Position numbers and translations under genes: made by a program | Shown: piece by piece, positions 9,339 to 20,120 of the stretch | Layout: every line of letters begins with the position of its first letter | Position numbering within the stretch: the stretch's first letter is position 1 | Notes under the pieces: model-generated | What the model saw: the letters and a program-made list of their open reading frames with translations, nothing else | What the model was told of the DNA's origin: nothing | The model's database searches: none | NCBI GenBank assembly: GCA_003660235.1 | Contig: QGON01000062.1 | Span: forward strand, 1-64,000 | DNA from: a bacterium endosymbiont of Escarpia laminata | Lineage (GTDB): Bacteria > Pseudomonadota > Gammaproteobacteria > Chromatiales > Chromatiaceae | Length of the DNA: 64,000 bases | Direction: 5' to 3'

Positions 9339-10637
9339 TTACATACCTGAGCCGCGGGAGCCGGTGAACTCGGGATAGGCTTCCATGCCGCACTCGCCGA
9401 TATCCACGCCTTCATACTCCTCTTCCTCGCTGACCCGGATACCCACCACGATCTTGATGATCATCCAAACCGCAAAACTCGCACCGAATACCCAGACAAA
9501 GATCGTCAGCAGGCCGACGAGCTGTCCTATAAAGGTCGCGCCATCATTGGTCAGCGGTACTGCCAGCAGGCCCCACATGCCCACTACACCGTGGACGGAG
9601 ATCGCACCCACCGGGTCATCGATCTTCAGCTTGTCCAGGGTAACGATGGAGAAGACCACCAGGACGCCGCCCGCTGCACCGATCAGTGTTGCCACCAACG
9701 GAGTCGGGGTGGAGGGTTCAGCGGTAATCGCAACCAGTCCCGCCAAGGCGCCATTGAGAATCATCGAGAGATCCGCTTTTCCGAACAGCATGCGCGCCAC
9801 GAGCATCGCTGCCACAACACCACCTGCAGCCGCCGCATTGGTATTGAGGAAGACCATGGCAACTGAGTTGGCGCTGGCAATATCACCCAGCTTGAGTACA
9901 GAACCACCGTTGAAACCGAACCAGCCCATCCAGAGGATGAAGGTGCCCAGGGTTGCCATCGGCATGTTGGCGCCAGGGATCGGATTCACCCGGCCATCAG
10001 CGGAGTATTTGCCCTTTCTGGCGCCCAACAAAAGCACACCCGCCAAGGCAGCAGAGGCACCGGCCAGGTGCACGATGCCGGAGCCGGCAAAGTCAGAGAA
10101 GCCGAAGTCATCACCCAGGCTGAAGAGGCCGAAGACCGACTGGCCGCCCCAGGTCCATGCGCCTTCCAGCGGGTAGATGACAGAGGTCATCACGACGGCG
10201 AAGAGCAGGAAGGCCCACAGCTTCATACGCTCAGCCACAGCGCCGGAGACGATAGACATCGCCGTCGCCACAAACACCACCTGGAAGAAGAAATCGGAGG
10301 CATTGGAGTAGACCGAATCACCAGCAAAACCGGCCTCGGCGGACTCTTTAAGCACGGTTGTGGTCAACGCATCCGCACTATCCGCCCCATCCAGGGCAAT
10401 AGAGTTCAGGAAAAGACCGCCGTCATACATGATGTCGTAACCGACAACCAGGTAGGCGGTACATGCGATGGCGTAAAGCGCCACATTCTTGGTCAAAATC
10501 TCGGTGGTGTTCTTGGCCCGAACCAGGCCCGCTTCAAGCATGGCAAAACCTGCTGCCATCCACATCACCAGTGCACCCATTACCAGAAAGTAGAAGGTAT
10601 CGAGGGCATATTGTATTTCAAAAATCTGATTTTCCAT
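9339..10637 (-). CDS. amtB: ammonium transporter
   Basis: This 432-residue protein has about 11 hydrophobic segments. It carries the two pore histidines in SGIVHLAGASAAL and AISVHGVVGMWG, and the family sequences MWAAGFAMLEAGLV and GWFGFNGGS. It conducts ammonium/ammonia across the inner membrane. It is the last gene of a three-gene operon, 21 bases after glnK, and PII binding to its cytoplasmic face is the expected control. The N-terminus lacks a long cleavable signal, with MENQIFEIQYALDTFYFL leading straight into the first helix. Confidence 0.97.
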   Translation of the reverse strand: MENQIFEIQYALDTFYFLVMGALVMWMAAGFAMLEAGLVRAKNTTEILTKNVALYAIACTAYLVVGYDIMYDGGLFLNSIALDGADSADALTTTVLKESAEAGFAGDSVYSNASDFFFQVVFVATAMSIVSGAVAERMKLWAFLLFAVVMTSVIYPLEGAWTWGGQSVFGLFSLGDDFGFSDFAGSGIVHLAGASAALAGVLLLGARKGKYSADGRVNPIPGANMPMATLGTFILWMGWFGFNGGSVLKLGDIASANSVAMVFLNTNAAAAGGVVAAMLVARMLFGKADLSMILNGALAGLVAITAEPSTPTPLVATLIGAAGGVLVVFSIVTLDKLKIDDPVGAISVHGVVGMWGLLAVPLTNDGATFIGQLVGLLTIFVWVFGASFAVWMIIKIVVGIRVSEEEEYEGVDIGECGMEAYPEFTGSRGSGM

Positions 10638-10658
10638 CTGCTTAACCTCTCAATTGAC

Positions 10659-11769
<1,111 letters not shown>

Positions 11770-11860
11770 ATTCGTTTCCTCACTACCTATTTAAGGTTTG
11801 AAAATTAAATCAATTCAGTGCAGTGACTTATGCGCTGCAACAGTGGATCTCAGGTCTAGT

Positions 11861-11880
11861 TAAGCAGGAGTCGTGCCAAT
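11861..11880 (-). promoter_or_regulatory. sigma-54 (RpoN) promoter of porin-glnK-amtB
   Basis: On the minus strand the sequence TTGGCACGACTCCTGCTT has GG and GC exactly ten bases apart (GG at 11877-11876, GC at 11865-11864). This matches the -24/-12 consensus TGGCACG-N4-TTGCW with one departure in the -12 box. Transcription would start near 11852, about 80 bases before the porin ATG. Confidence 0.85.
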
Positions 11881-11952
11881 CTATTATTTATATTATTTTT
11901 CAGTATGTTATGGGGTTTTATAGGATTGATTGAGTCCTGTGTAAAACCTGCC

Positions 11953-12015
11953 TTGCACCAAGATGAAGTGCAATTTGGTGTGGTGCGCTACCGTGGTGCG
12001 CTGTTTTGGTGCGTG
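11953..12015. promoter_or_regulatory. possible NtrC enhancer cluster
   Basis: Five GCACC/GGTGC-type half-sites lie about 75-140 bases upstream of the -24 box. They include the imperfect dyad TGCACCAAGATGAAGTGCA and three direct TGGTGCG copies. NtrC sites follow TGCAC-N7-GTGCA; the clearest dyad here has a nine-base spacer, two too long. The position is right for an enhancer, but the assignment is tentative. Confidence 0.4.
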
Positions 12016-12221
12016 GCCTGGTAACACGGGAGAGTTTTGGGGTAATGGACGAGGTGTTAGATCAATATGATTCAACACTTGAATCAACCACTTACGTCTG
12101 ACCTATTAGGTCTGTTTTTTCTACAGTTCCGCCCCGTCTGGCCGATTAACTGTTCCAAGCGCCCTGATCCCTGAGCGCATTTTCAGGTTTACGGGGAATT
12201 TATTGTTTCCGGAGAGTCGGG

Positions 12222-14240
12222 ATGAGTAAGCGTCAGCCCTTGTATTGTCTTGTTGCCCTGCTGGTTATAGGGGCTTTTTTCGCTGGCCAGGTGATTGCAG
12301 AGACGGAATTTGCAGATCTGGAGTCGTCGCTGGATGACGAGGAGCTGCTGTTCGGGGATATCCCCTCGGTCTTCAGTGCCTCAAAATATGAACAGAAAGT
12401 GACCGAGGCGCCTGCCAGGATCAGCATCGTGACTGCCGATGAGATCCAGCGTTATGGTCATCGCACGCTGGTGGATATTCTGAACACCCTGCCCGGGTTT
12501 CAAAGCAACAACGACCGCAGCTACAGTGTTCTGGGTGCCCGTGGCTTTGGTGTCCCCGGCGACTTCAACACGCGCATCCTCATACTGGTGGACGGCCACC
12601 GTATCAACGAAAACATCTTCGACGGGGCTGTGGTAGACCGGGGATTTGTCGTGGATATCGATCTCATCGACCGGATGGAGGTGGTACGGGGTCCCGCCTC
12701 CTCACTCTACGGCAGCAGCGCCTTCTTTGGTGTGATCAATGTGATCACAAAACGGGGGCGTGATTTCCAGGGGACTGAGATCTCTGCCGCTGTGGGCAGT
12801 CAGAACAGTTACCAGGGACGTATCAGCTACGGAGAGCGGTTTGACAATGGTTTTGAGCTGTTGCTCTCGGCAAGTGGCTACGATAGCGAGGGTGATGATC
12901 GGCTCTACTACCCCGAGTTCGACGATCCCGCCAGCAACAACGGCATCGCCGCGGATGCGGACGATGCAAACAACCGGAACCTCTATGCCAAACTATCATA
13001 CGGCGATTTCACCCTCTCCGGCCTGTATGAAGAATACGAGAAGGGGGTTCCCACCGCATCCTACGAAACCCTCTTCAATGATTCGCGCACGCGGACCTGG
13101 GAAGGTCACGCCTATCTCGACCTGAAGTACCAGCATCTGATGGGGAACGGGGCCGACGTCGCCCGGCTGTTCTATGACGACTACTGGTATGATGGCGATT
13201 GGGCCTATGATTATGCTGATTCCGGCGATCCACCGGATGAGGTGGTATACAAAGAGGAAGCTGACGGTAATTGGTGGGGCGCCGAAGCCCAGATGACTCA
13301 GGAGTTGTTCGAAAATCATCGATTGACGCTCGGTACCGAGTACCGGAACAACCTGCGGGAGAAACAGTATAGTTATGATATATACGATGTCTCTCTGGAT
13401 CTTGATACAGACAGCTACACCTGGGCCGCCTACCTGCAGGATGAATTCCGGGTCTGGGACGGCCTGATCCTCAATCTGGGTCTGCGCTACGACTATTTCT
13501 CCACCGTCGGCAGCACCATCAATCCCCGTGCCGCAGTCATCTGGACACCCTATGAGCCGACTACCCTGAAGCTGCTCTATGGTACGGCTTTCCGCGCGCC
13601 CAACTCCTATGAGCTCCATTTCCATGATGGCGGAATCTCACAGAAAGCCCCGGATGGACTCGATCCCGAGACCATCGAGACCTATGAACTCATCCTGGAG
13701 CAGCGGTTGAATGCGAATCTGAACCTGGTGGCCTCGGTCTATCACAACAATATTGAAGATCTGCTCGCCCTGACCACCGACCCGGCAGACGATCTGCTGG
13801 CATTCGAAAACAGTGGGGATGCCACGGCTACGGGTAGTGAGCTGGAGTTGCAAGGGCAGTGGGAGAGCGGTTGGTCAGGATCGGTCAGTTACTCTTATCA
13901 GCAGGCAGAAAACGCCTCGGGTGAGCGGCTGGTCAACTCCCCAAGTAATATGGCGAAACTCAATCTCATCGCCCCGCTGGCGGGTGATGATTTCAGCGCC
14001 GGTCTGGAGCTGCAGTATGAGAGCGGGCGAAAAACCCTCAGCGGTGATGAGACCGACGGGCGCGTTATCACCAACCTGACACTGTTCAGCAGGGACTGGA
14101 TTCAGGGACTGAAGGTTTCTGCCAGTGTCTATAACCTGTTCGACGAGAACTATGCCAATCCGGGCTTCGAAGAGCATGAACAGGATCAGATTGAGCAGGA
14201 TGGTCGCACCTTCCGCCTCAAGTTCGATTATGCACTTTAA
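12222..14240 (+). CDS. TonB-dependent outer-membrane receptor
   Basis: The 672-residue protein starts with a signal peptide (LVALLVIGAFFAGQVIA). A plug domain of about 60-180 follows (APARISIVTADEIQRYGHRTL, then VEVVRGPASSLYGSSAFFGVINVITK-like sequence). A 22-strand-type barrel ends in an aromatic residue and leucine (FRLKFDYAL). It takes up or senses an unknown ligand; the plug resembles colicin I/vitamin B12/siderophore receptors. It is the first gene of a tight three-gene operon with a periplasmic binding protein and a hybrid sensor kinase, and no permease or ATPase is nearby. This favours signal detection over bulk import. Confidence 0.9.
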   Translation: MSKRQPLYCLVALLVIGAFFAGQVIAETEFADLESSLDDEELLFGDIPSVFSASKYEQKVTEAPARISIVTADEIQRYGHRTLVDILNTLPGFQSNNDRSYSVLGARGFGVPGDFNTRILILVDGHRINENIFDGAVVDRGFVVDIDLIDRMEVVRGPASSLYGSSAFFGVINVITKRGRDFQGTEISAAVGSQNSYQGRISYGERFDNGFELLLSASGYDSEGDDRLYYPEFDDPASNNGIAADADDANNRNLYAKLSYGDFTLSGLYEEYEKGVPTASYETLFNDSRTRTWEGHAYLDLKYQHLMGNGADVARLFYDDYWYDGDWAYDYADSGDPPDEVVYKEEADGNWWGAEAQMTQELFENHRLTLGTEYRNNLREKQYSYDIYDVSLDLDTDSYTWAAYLQDEFRVWDGLILNLGLRYDYFSTVGSTINPRAAVIWTPYEPTTLKLLYGTAFRAPNSYELHFHDGGISQKAPDGLDPETIETYELILEQRLNANLNLVASVYHNNIEDLLALTTDPADDLLAFENSGDATATGSELELQGQWESGWSGSVSYSYQQAENASGERLVNSPSNMAKLNLIAPLAGDDFSAGLELQYESGRKTLSGDETDGRVITNLTLFSRDWIQGLKVSASVYNLFDENYANPGFEEHEQDQIEQDGRTFRLKFDYAL

Positions 14241-14273
14241 TTGATTCCAGGCTATCTGGTGCAACCATCCGAC

Positions 14274-15176
14274 ATGGGACGTCTACGCATACTCCAGGCA
14301 TTATTGCTGCTGATGATGACGGCTGCTCCCGTCTTGGGGTCAGAGGCGCCGGTTATCGCCATCATGAGTGGCCAGACGGCAAAACCCTACCAACAGACGC
14401 TGGAGAGTTTTAAAGCATCGCTCAAGCAGTCCCGCCCTGGAGTTGAGTTCGTCCGGCCTGATCCAGGGGGCAGTAAAAATGTGCTGCAACCACCGGCACT
14501 GGTCTTTGCCCTCGGCACCAAGGCGGTGCGTGAGTCACTTGCGAAACTGGGTGGCCGGGAGTTAGTGGCCACCATGATTCTCAGCGACAAATCGCTGAAT
14601 GATTCATCCCATGCCACTGCTGTATTGCTCACGACCTCACCCCTGAAGCAGCTGGAATGGCATCGCCGATTTCTGCCGAATGCCAGGCGAGTCGGGATTC
14701 TCTATGACCCCAAGCGCAATCAGGACTGGGTGGATGCAGCTAAGATTGCTGCGGCCGAATTGGGTCTTGAAATCGTTGCGGTTCCGGTAAAGGCGGCCAA
14801 AGAGCTGCCATCGGCGCTAAAGTTATTGGGCCGCAATGCCGACAGCATACTGGGGATAGCCGATAAAACGGTCTATTCCAGCAAAACGGCTAAAGCAGTG
14901 CTGCTCTTCTCGTTTCGCAACCGCATCCCGTTTATTGGGCTTTCGGGCGCCTGGGTCAAAGCTGGAGCACTCTACGCGCTCGATTGGGACTATCCGGAAC
15001 TGGGTCGGCAGTGTGCTGCTATCGCGTTGAAGATTCTCGATGGGACAAAGGCCAAAATGATCAAACCACAGTTGCCTGACAAGCGACTCTACCTGCTCAA
15101 TATGAAGACGGCAAAGCATATGAAACTGGAGATCAGCCAGGCATTGATTGGTGGGGCTTCCAAGGTTTACAAATAA
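14274..15176 (+). CDS. ABC transporter substrate-binding protein family (ABC_sub_bind)
   Basis: The 300-residue exported protein has a signal peptide ([23 protein letters not shown]) and a two-lobed type I periplasmic binding fold. Recognisable parts are [20 protein letters not shown], the phosphate-loop-like [11 protein letters not shown], and [14 protein letters not shown]. The ATG at 14274 is preferred over the TTG at 14241 because it begins the signal peptide. Its stop overlaps the kinase start (TAATG), so the pair is translationally coupled. Without a permease or ATPase gene, it probably presents a ligand to the kinase. Confidence 0.85.
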   Translation: MGRLRILQALLLLMMTAAPVLGSEAPVIAIMSGQTAKPYQQTLESFKASLKQSRPGVEFVRPDPGGSKNVLQPPALVFALGTKAVRESLAKLGGRELVATMILSDKSLNDSSHATAVLLTTSPLKQLEWHRRFLPNARRVGILYDPKRNQDWVDAAKIAAAELGLEIVAVPVKAAKELPSALKLLGRNADSILGIADKTVYSSKTAKAVLLFSFRNRIPFIGLSGAWVKAGALYALDWDYPELGRQCAAIALKILDGTKAKMIKPQLPDKRLYLLNMKTAKHMKLEISQALIGGASKVYK

Positions 15177-18031
15177 TGGGTGTATCGGCGATGCAGTCTA
15201 AAGGCTTTGGTCTGACAACGAAATTCAACCTGCTCTCGATCCTGCTGGTTCTGCTTACCGCTATGGCAGTCACGATCTATGATGTTGAGCGAGAGCAGGA
15301 CAGCCGTTTCGAAGCACTGGTGGCGCATGGCATGGAGACGGTGGAACTGATCGCCCAATTCAGCGAATACGCCCTGTTTGCTGAAGATGAAGAGACCCTC
15401 AAAACCATCCTCACCAGCGGAAGTGATGAAGAGACAACCTACCTGGGACTGTTGCGCCCGGATAAGACGGCGCTGGCAGAAAAGTGGTTGGATCCGTCCC
15501 TTGAGGTATTCCCTGATTGGCAGGTTGACGGCCAGAGCGCCGATGATACGGCCGTATCCAGCACTGATGGAAGGTATATCAAGTTCCTTTTACCGGTGAT
15601 GAGTACACAGAACGCAGAGCTGGATGCATTTCCAACGGAGGATGAAGCCAAGTCCCCCAAGCGGGAACTCCTGGGCTATGTACGCCTGGTAGTCAATACT
15701 GATCTGATGCGGCAACAGGCAACAGAGGCACTCTGGTCAGCGATCTGGGTGACTATGCTGATTGTCGGTGTGGCAATCCTCCTGACGCTGCTGCTCACCC
15801 GAAGAATTACCCGTCCTGTCGCTCAGCTGGTACAGGCCACCCAGAAGATAGCCGAGGGGCATTTGGATGAACAGGTGGTGGTAACGGCAGGTGGTGAGTT
15901 GAGCCATCTGGCAGGCAACTTCAACCGCATGGTTAAACAGCTGACTCTCTCCCGAAAAGAGGTTGAAGCGTACCAGCAGACACTTGAAAAGCGGGTAGAG
16001 GAGCGCACTGAAGATCTGTTGATCGCAAAAGAGGCTGCCGAAGCCTCCAGCCGGGCCAAGAGCGAGTTCCTTGCCACCATGAGCCATGAGATCCGCACAC
16101 CGATGAACGGCGTGCTGGGCATGGCGGAACTGCTGCTGGGAGGAGAACTGAACGACCGTCAGCGCCATTTTGCTGAGACCATCCGGCGATCGGGAGATTC
16201 GCTGCTGGCGATTATTAACGACATCCTCGACTTCTCCAAAATCGAAGCCGGAAAGCTGGAACTGGAGTGCCGCGATTTCGATTTACGCAACCTGCTGGAA
16301 GATACTACCGAGTTGCTGGCGGAACGCGCCCACAACAAGGGGCTGGACCTGACCCCGGTGCTGCCCCTCGATCCGGCGATCATGGTGCAAGGCGATGAGA
16401 ACCGGCTACGTCAGGTGTTGGTGAACCTGATCGGCAACGCCATTAAATTCACTGAGGTGGGGGAAGTGGTGGTTCGCATGAATAAGGTCTCCCAGACAGA
16501 AGACCAGATGGCGTTCCGTCTTGAGGTGACGGATACAGGTATCGGCATGACAAAGGAACAGCAGGCGGGAATCTTTGACTCCTTCTCGCAGGCAGATAGC
16601 TCCACCACCCGGCGCTACGGCGGTACCGGGTTGGGACTGGCCATCTCTCACCAGTTAGTGAAGCTGTTAGGTGGCAAACTTGAGGTGGAGAGTGAACTGG
16701 GTAAAGGCTCCACCTTCCGGTTTACTCTGACCCTGGCACGTTCTGAATTGGTGGAAGAGAGCCCGCAATTTACCCAGGAACTGAGAGGTAAACGGGTGTT
16801 GATCGTGGACGACAATGCCACCAACCGGGAGATCCTGCACAATCAGATCATCAACTGGGGGATGCTCAACGGCAGTGCGGATAACGGGGTAAAGGCCCTG
16901 GAGATGCTGCGTCAGGCGGCAGAAAGAGATGCAAGCTACGATATGATTCTGCTGGACTGGCATATGCCGAATATGGATGGCATCGAACTGGCGCGCCGCA
17001 TACAGGCGGATCCGACGATTCCGGCGCTTCACATGGTTATGCTCAGCTCGGCCGCTTTTGATGAAGAGGCCGCCAGGGCAGTTGATGTAGGCATCCACCG
17101 CTATCTGAACAAACCTGTCAGACAGGAAGCGCTGCTCAACTGCCTGACTGCTGTCATGAACGCACCGGTGCGCCCGGTCGGCGATGCGGAGTCCGGCAAC
17201 ACCAAACAGGCGGATGCCGCCCTGTATAACGCCCGAATCCTGTTGGCCGAAGACAACCTGGTCAACCAGGAGGTGGCCCGGGGCATGTTGGAGCTGATGG
17301 GCTGCCAGGTAACAGTGGCATCGAATGGACAGGAGGCAGCGGAGGCAGTGCTGAATGCTGATTTTGACTTGGTTCTGATGGACTGTCATATGCCGGTCAA
17401 GGATGGTTTTAGTGCAGCGACCGAGATACGTCATCAGGAAAAGTCGGATGCGATAAAGAGGCGCATGCCCATTATTGCACTGACAGCCAATGTGCAGAAA
17501 GGGATAGAGGATCAGTGCCGGGCCGCCGGGATGGACGAGTACATGAGTAAACCCTTCGATCAGCAACAGTTACAGGCCGTCCTGACACGCTGGCTGGATA
17601 TAAACCCGGAAAACCCCGTTGCGGGAACCCAATCAGTTCCCAGTAACGCGGTTGCGCCCGATGAGGATGAAGCTGTATTACAGAGAGGGTTGTTGGATAA
17701 TCTCCGGACGATGCAACGACCTGGTGCACCCAGCATCCTGGGCAAGGTGATCAATATTTACCTCGAAAGTTCGCCTGTCCTGCTGGAGTCGATCCACAAG
17801 GCGGTTACCCAAGGTGATGGCACTGCCTTGCTGGAGGCCGCCCACAGCCTCAAATCGAGTAGCGCCAATCTAGGCGCAGTGCAATTGGCTAAGGTCTGCC
17901 GGGAACTGGAAACACTGGGTAGAGAGGGACGCACGGAAACCGCCAGCTTTTTATTGAAACGGCTCGATACGGAATTTAAGGCTGTCTGTTCAGCATTGAC
18001 CAGCGAGTTGCTGGAGCTGGCCGGTGCCTGA
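15176..18031 (+). CDS. membrane hybrid sensor histidine kinase
   Basis: The 951-residue kinase has a first membrane helix (about 16-35), an extracytoplasmic domain (about 36-180), a second helix (about 182-206) and a HAMP domain. The HisKA domain carries [10 protein letters not shown] with phospho-accepting His304. An HATPase domain follows ([23 protein letters not shown]). Then come receiver 1 ([11 protein letters not shown], Asp594), receiver 2 ([11 protein letters not shown], Asp736) and an HPt domain ([14 protein letters not shown], His890). This is a full BarA/ArcB-type phosphorelay in one chain. The final response regulator is not encoded nearby. The tight operon with a TonB receptor and binding protein suggests it reads periplasmic ligand occupancy. 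Confidence 0.95.
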   Translation: MGVSAMQSKGFGLTTKFNLLSILLVLLTAMAVTIYDVEREQDSRFEALVAHGMETVELIAQFSEYALFAEDEETLKTILTSGSDEETTYLGLLRPDKTALAEKWLDPSLEVFPDWQVDGQSADDTAVSSTDGRYIKFLLPVMSTQNAELDAFPTEDEAKSPKRELLGYVRLVVNTDLMRQQATEALWSAIWVTMLIVGVAILLTLLLTRRITRPVAQLVQATQKIAEGHLDEQVVVTAGGELSHLAGNFNRMVKQLTLSRKEVEAYQQTLEKRVEERTEDLLIAKEAAEASSRAKSEFLATMSHEIRTPMNGVLGMAELLLGGELNDRQRHFAETIRRSGDSLLAIINDILDFSKIEAGKLELECRDFDLRNLLEDTTELLAERAHNKGLDLTPVLPLDPAIMVQGDENRLRQVLVNLIGNAIKFTEVGEVVVRMNKVSQTEDQMAFRLEVTDTGIGMTKEQQAGIFDSFSQADSSTTRRYGGTGLGLAISHQLVKLLGGKLEVESELGKGSTFRFTLTLARSELVEESPQFTQELRGKRVLIVDDNATNREILHNQIINWGMLNGSADNGVKALEMLRQAAERDASYDMILLDWHMPNMDGIELARRIQADPTIPALHMVMLSSAAFDEEAARAVDVGIHRYLNKPVRQEALLNCLTAVMNAPVRPVGDAESGNTKQADAALYNARILLAEDNLVNQEVARGMLELMGCQVTVASNGQEAAEAVLNADFDLVLMDCHMPVKDGFSAATEIRHQEKSDAIKRRMPIIALTANVQKGIEDQCRAAGMDEYMSKPFDQQQLQAVLTRWLDINPENPVAGTQSVPSNAVAPDEDEAVLQRGLLDNLRTMQRPGAPSILGKVINIYLESSPVLLESIHKAVTQGDGTALLEAAHSLKSSSANLGAVQLAKVCRELETLGREGRTETASFLLKRLDTEFKAVCSALTSELLELAGA

Positions 18032-18118
18032 CAAGACTCCACATTTCCATAATGACTCAACTTTTCAATATGATGAACCAAGCTGGACAAGCGCCTGACT
18101 GCCCGTTAAGGTGCTTTT

Positions 18119-18373
18119 ATGCTTGACCCGAAACTCATTGATGACTTGGCCGACCGGCTTGCCGGAAGCGTGCCTGGCGGTATCCAGATCCTGCAGGATG
18201 ATCTGAAGAAGAATCTGCGTGCCACTCTGGAGGCCGGACTCGCCAAACTCGACCTGGTGACCAGGGAGGAGTTTGATGTGCAGAGCGCTGTGCTGATCCG
18301 TACCAGAGAGAAACTCGATCGACTGGAAGCCATCATCCGGGAGTTGGAGGCAAAACAGTCGCCAGGGGCGTAG
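18119..18373 (+). CDS. ubiK: ubiquinone biosynthesis accessory factor UbiK
   Basis: This 84-residue protein has the BMFP (YqiC) pattern: an amphipathic N-terminal helix (MLDPKLIDDLADRLAGSVP) and a C-terminal coiled coil (FDVQSAVLIRTREKLDRLEAIIRELE). UbiK trimers support the soluble Ubi complex in aerobic ubiquinone synthesis. A strong terminator follows at once. Confidence 0.92.
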   Translation: MLDPKLIDDLADRLAGSVPGGIQILQDDLKKNLRATLEAGLAKLDLVTREEFDVQSAVLIRTREKLDRLEAIIRELEAKQSPGA

Positions 18374-18407
18374 GCCCGATCAAGCGTAGCGGATCGGGCA
18401 TTTTTTG
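18374..18407 (+). terminator. rho-independent terminator after ubiK
   Basis: GCCCGATC (18374-18381) pairs with GATCGGGC (18392-18399), followed by ATTTTTTG. The stem sequence is also a member of the GCCGGATC-type dispersed repeat seen elsewhere in the window, so a repeat has been reused as a terminator. Confidence 0.85.
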
Positions 18408-18447
18408 CATGGCCAGCCTGGTAATGTGGTTGCCGGTTCCGCCAGGA

Positions 18448-18514
18448 TGTAGGGTGTGCCGTGCGCACCATGATTGCGGCTTGTTTTGGTGCGCATGGCG
18501 CGGCCTACACATCC
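18448..18514. repeat. palindromic intergenic repeat (GTAGG...GCGCACC type)
   Basis: TGTAGGGTGTGCCGTGCGCACC faces GGTGCGCATGGCGCGGCCTACA across a short spacer, giving an imperfect hairpin between ubiK and comM. It resembles the widespread GTAGGGTGCGC palindromes of Gammaproteobacteria. A loosely related run of GGTGCGC motifs lies at 11976-12015. Confidence 0.65.
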
Positions 18515-18550
18515 TAATTTAATTAAACCGGTATGCCAGGGAAGGTATCC

Positions 18551-20068
18551 ATGTCACTCGCAATCCTCTATTGCCGCGCCCGTGAGGGCATCAAGGCGCC
18601 GCTCGTCACCGTCGAGGTGCATCTCGCCAACGGTCTACCCAGCCTCTCCATCGTAGGTCTGCCTGAACTGGCGGTCCGGGAGAGTAAAGACCGTGTGCGT
18701 GGGGCGCTGCTCAACAGCCATTTCGAATTTCCGTCCCGGCGTATCATTATCAATCTGGCCCCTGCTGATCTGCCCAAAGAGGGCGGTCGTTTCGACCTGC
18801 CCATTGCGCTGGGGATCTTGGCTGCCTCGGGCCAGTTGCCGCAGGAAGGGCTCGATCATTACGAGTTTGTCGGTGAATTGGCACTTTCCGGGGCGCTAAG
18901 ACCGATCAAAGGGGTGTTGCCGGTGGCGCTGGCCGCCAGAGATGCCGGACGCAGTCTGATCCTGCCCCAGGAGAATATTGCCGAGGCGGTATTGGTGCAG
19001 GGTGGGCAGGCACTCCCTGCAACCCACCTGCTGGAGGTCTGCGCCCATCTGGGCGGGAGGGAGAAGATTCCGCACTGGGAGGGCGGCAATGAAACGCCAA
19101 TAGTGGAGAGTCTGCCGGACCTTGCGGATGTCCAGGGACAGCAGCAGGCCCGCCGAGCCCTGGAGATCGCAGCGGCAGGCGCCCATTCGCTGCTCTATCT
19201 CGGTCCGCCTGGAACCGGCAAATCGATGTTGGCGACCCGTCTGCCTGGTATCCTGCCGGAGATGACAGAGAGCGAGGCGCTGGAGAGTGCGGCCATTCGA
19301 TCCGTGGCAGGCCGGACGCTGGAGGTGGCCCGGTGGCGGCAGCGTCCATTTCGCGCACCTCACCACACTGCCTCTGCAGTGGCTCTGGTGGGTGGCGGAG
19401 GCAATCCCAAGCCGGGGGAGATCTCCCTGGCTCATCACGGTGTACTCTTTCTGGATGAACTGCCGGAGTTCGAACGGCGGGTGCTGGAGGTGTTGCGGGA
19501 GCCGATGGAGACGGGGCAGATCACCATCTCACGGGCCAGTTGCCAAGCGGAGTATCCCGCCCATTTTCAGCTGATTGCGGCGATGAACCCCTGCCCCTGC
19601 GGCCATCTTGGAGACGGCACCAGCCGCTGCCGCTGTACCAGTGAACAGATCGCCCGGTACCGTGGGCGTATCTCCGGTCCCCTGCTCGATCGCATCGATA
19701 TGCATGTGGAGGTGCCCCGGCAGGATATTCAACTGATCTCCCGACCGCAGTCGTCTGCGGCAGAATCGAGTGCCCAAGTACGGTGCAGAGTGGTGGTGGC
19801 GCGGCAGCTGCAACAGGCGCGCCAGGGCAAACCCAATCGGGCGCTGGAGGGTGTGGAGGTGGATCGTTTTGCCCCGCTGGACGAGGCGGGTCGGCAGCTG
19901 TTACAACGCGCCATGGAGCGATTGGGGCTCTCCATGCGGGCCTACCACCGGATCTTGAAAGTGGCCCGCACCATCGCTGATCTGGAGGGCGCGCCGCAGA
20001 TCCAGTCCGCCCACTTGGGTGAAGCGATTGGATTGCGGCGTTTTGACCGCGCCCTGCCTGGCGCTTAA
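18551..20068 (+). CDS. comM: ComM/YifB-family magnesium-chelatase-like AAA+ ATPase
   Basis: The 505-residue protein has the N-terminal LonS5-like domain (SIVGLPELAVRESKDRVRGAL; LAPADLPKEGGRFDLPIALGIL). An AAA+ core follows with Walker A GPPGTGKS, Walker B VLFLDELPEF, and the family sequence RPFRAPHHTAS. The C-terminus (MRAYHRILKVARTIADLEG) is diagnostic. ComM is a branch-migration helicase that aids integration of transformed DNA. The ATG at 18551 follows a GGGAAGG site; an ATG at 18533 is a weaker alternative. Confidence 0.93.
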   Translation: MSLAILYCRAREGIKAPLVTVEVHLANGLPSLSIVGLPELAVRESKDRVRGALLNSHFEFPSRRIIINLAPADLPKEGGRFDLPIALGILAASGQLPQEGLDHYEFVGELALSGALRPIKGVLPVALAARDAGRSLILPQENIAEAVLVQGGQALPATHLLEVCAHLGGREKIPHWEGGNETPIVESLPDLADVQGQQQARRALEIAAAGAHSLLYLGPPGTGKSMLATRLPGILPEMTESEALESAAIRSVAGRTLEVARWRQRPFRAPHHTASAVALVGGGGNPKPGEISLAHHGVLFLDELPEFERRVLEVLREPMETGQITISRASCQAEYPAHFQLIAAMNPCPCGHLGDGTSRCRCTSEQIARYRGRISGPLLDRIDMHVEVPRQDIQLISRPQSSAAESSAQVRCRVVVARQLQQARQGKPNRALEGVEVDRFAPLDEAGRQLLQRAMERLGLSMRAYHRILKVARTIADLEGAPQIQSAHLGEAIGLRRFDRALPGA

Positions 20069-20120
20069 ATCAGGCACTGCACTAGGCGCGCCTCCGTCTG
20101 CACTGGTAAACTCCGCAGCC

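Noticed and set aside
12100..12120. GACCTATTAGGTC followed by TTTTTT upstream of the TonB receptor
   Set aside because: The stem is only four firm base pairs around a five-base loop, too weak for a terminator. It may be a small operator, but nothing supports one.
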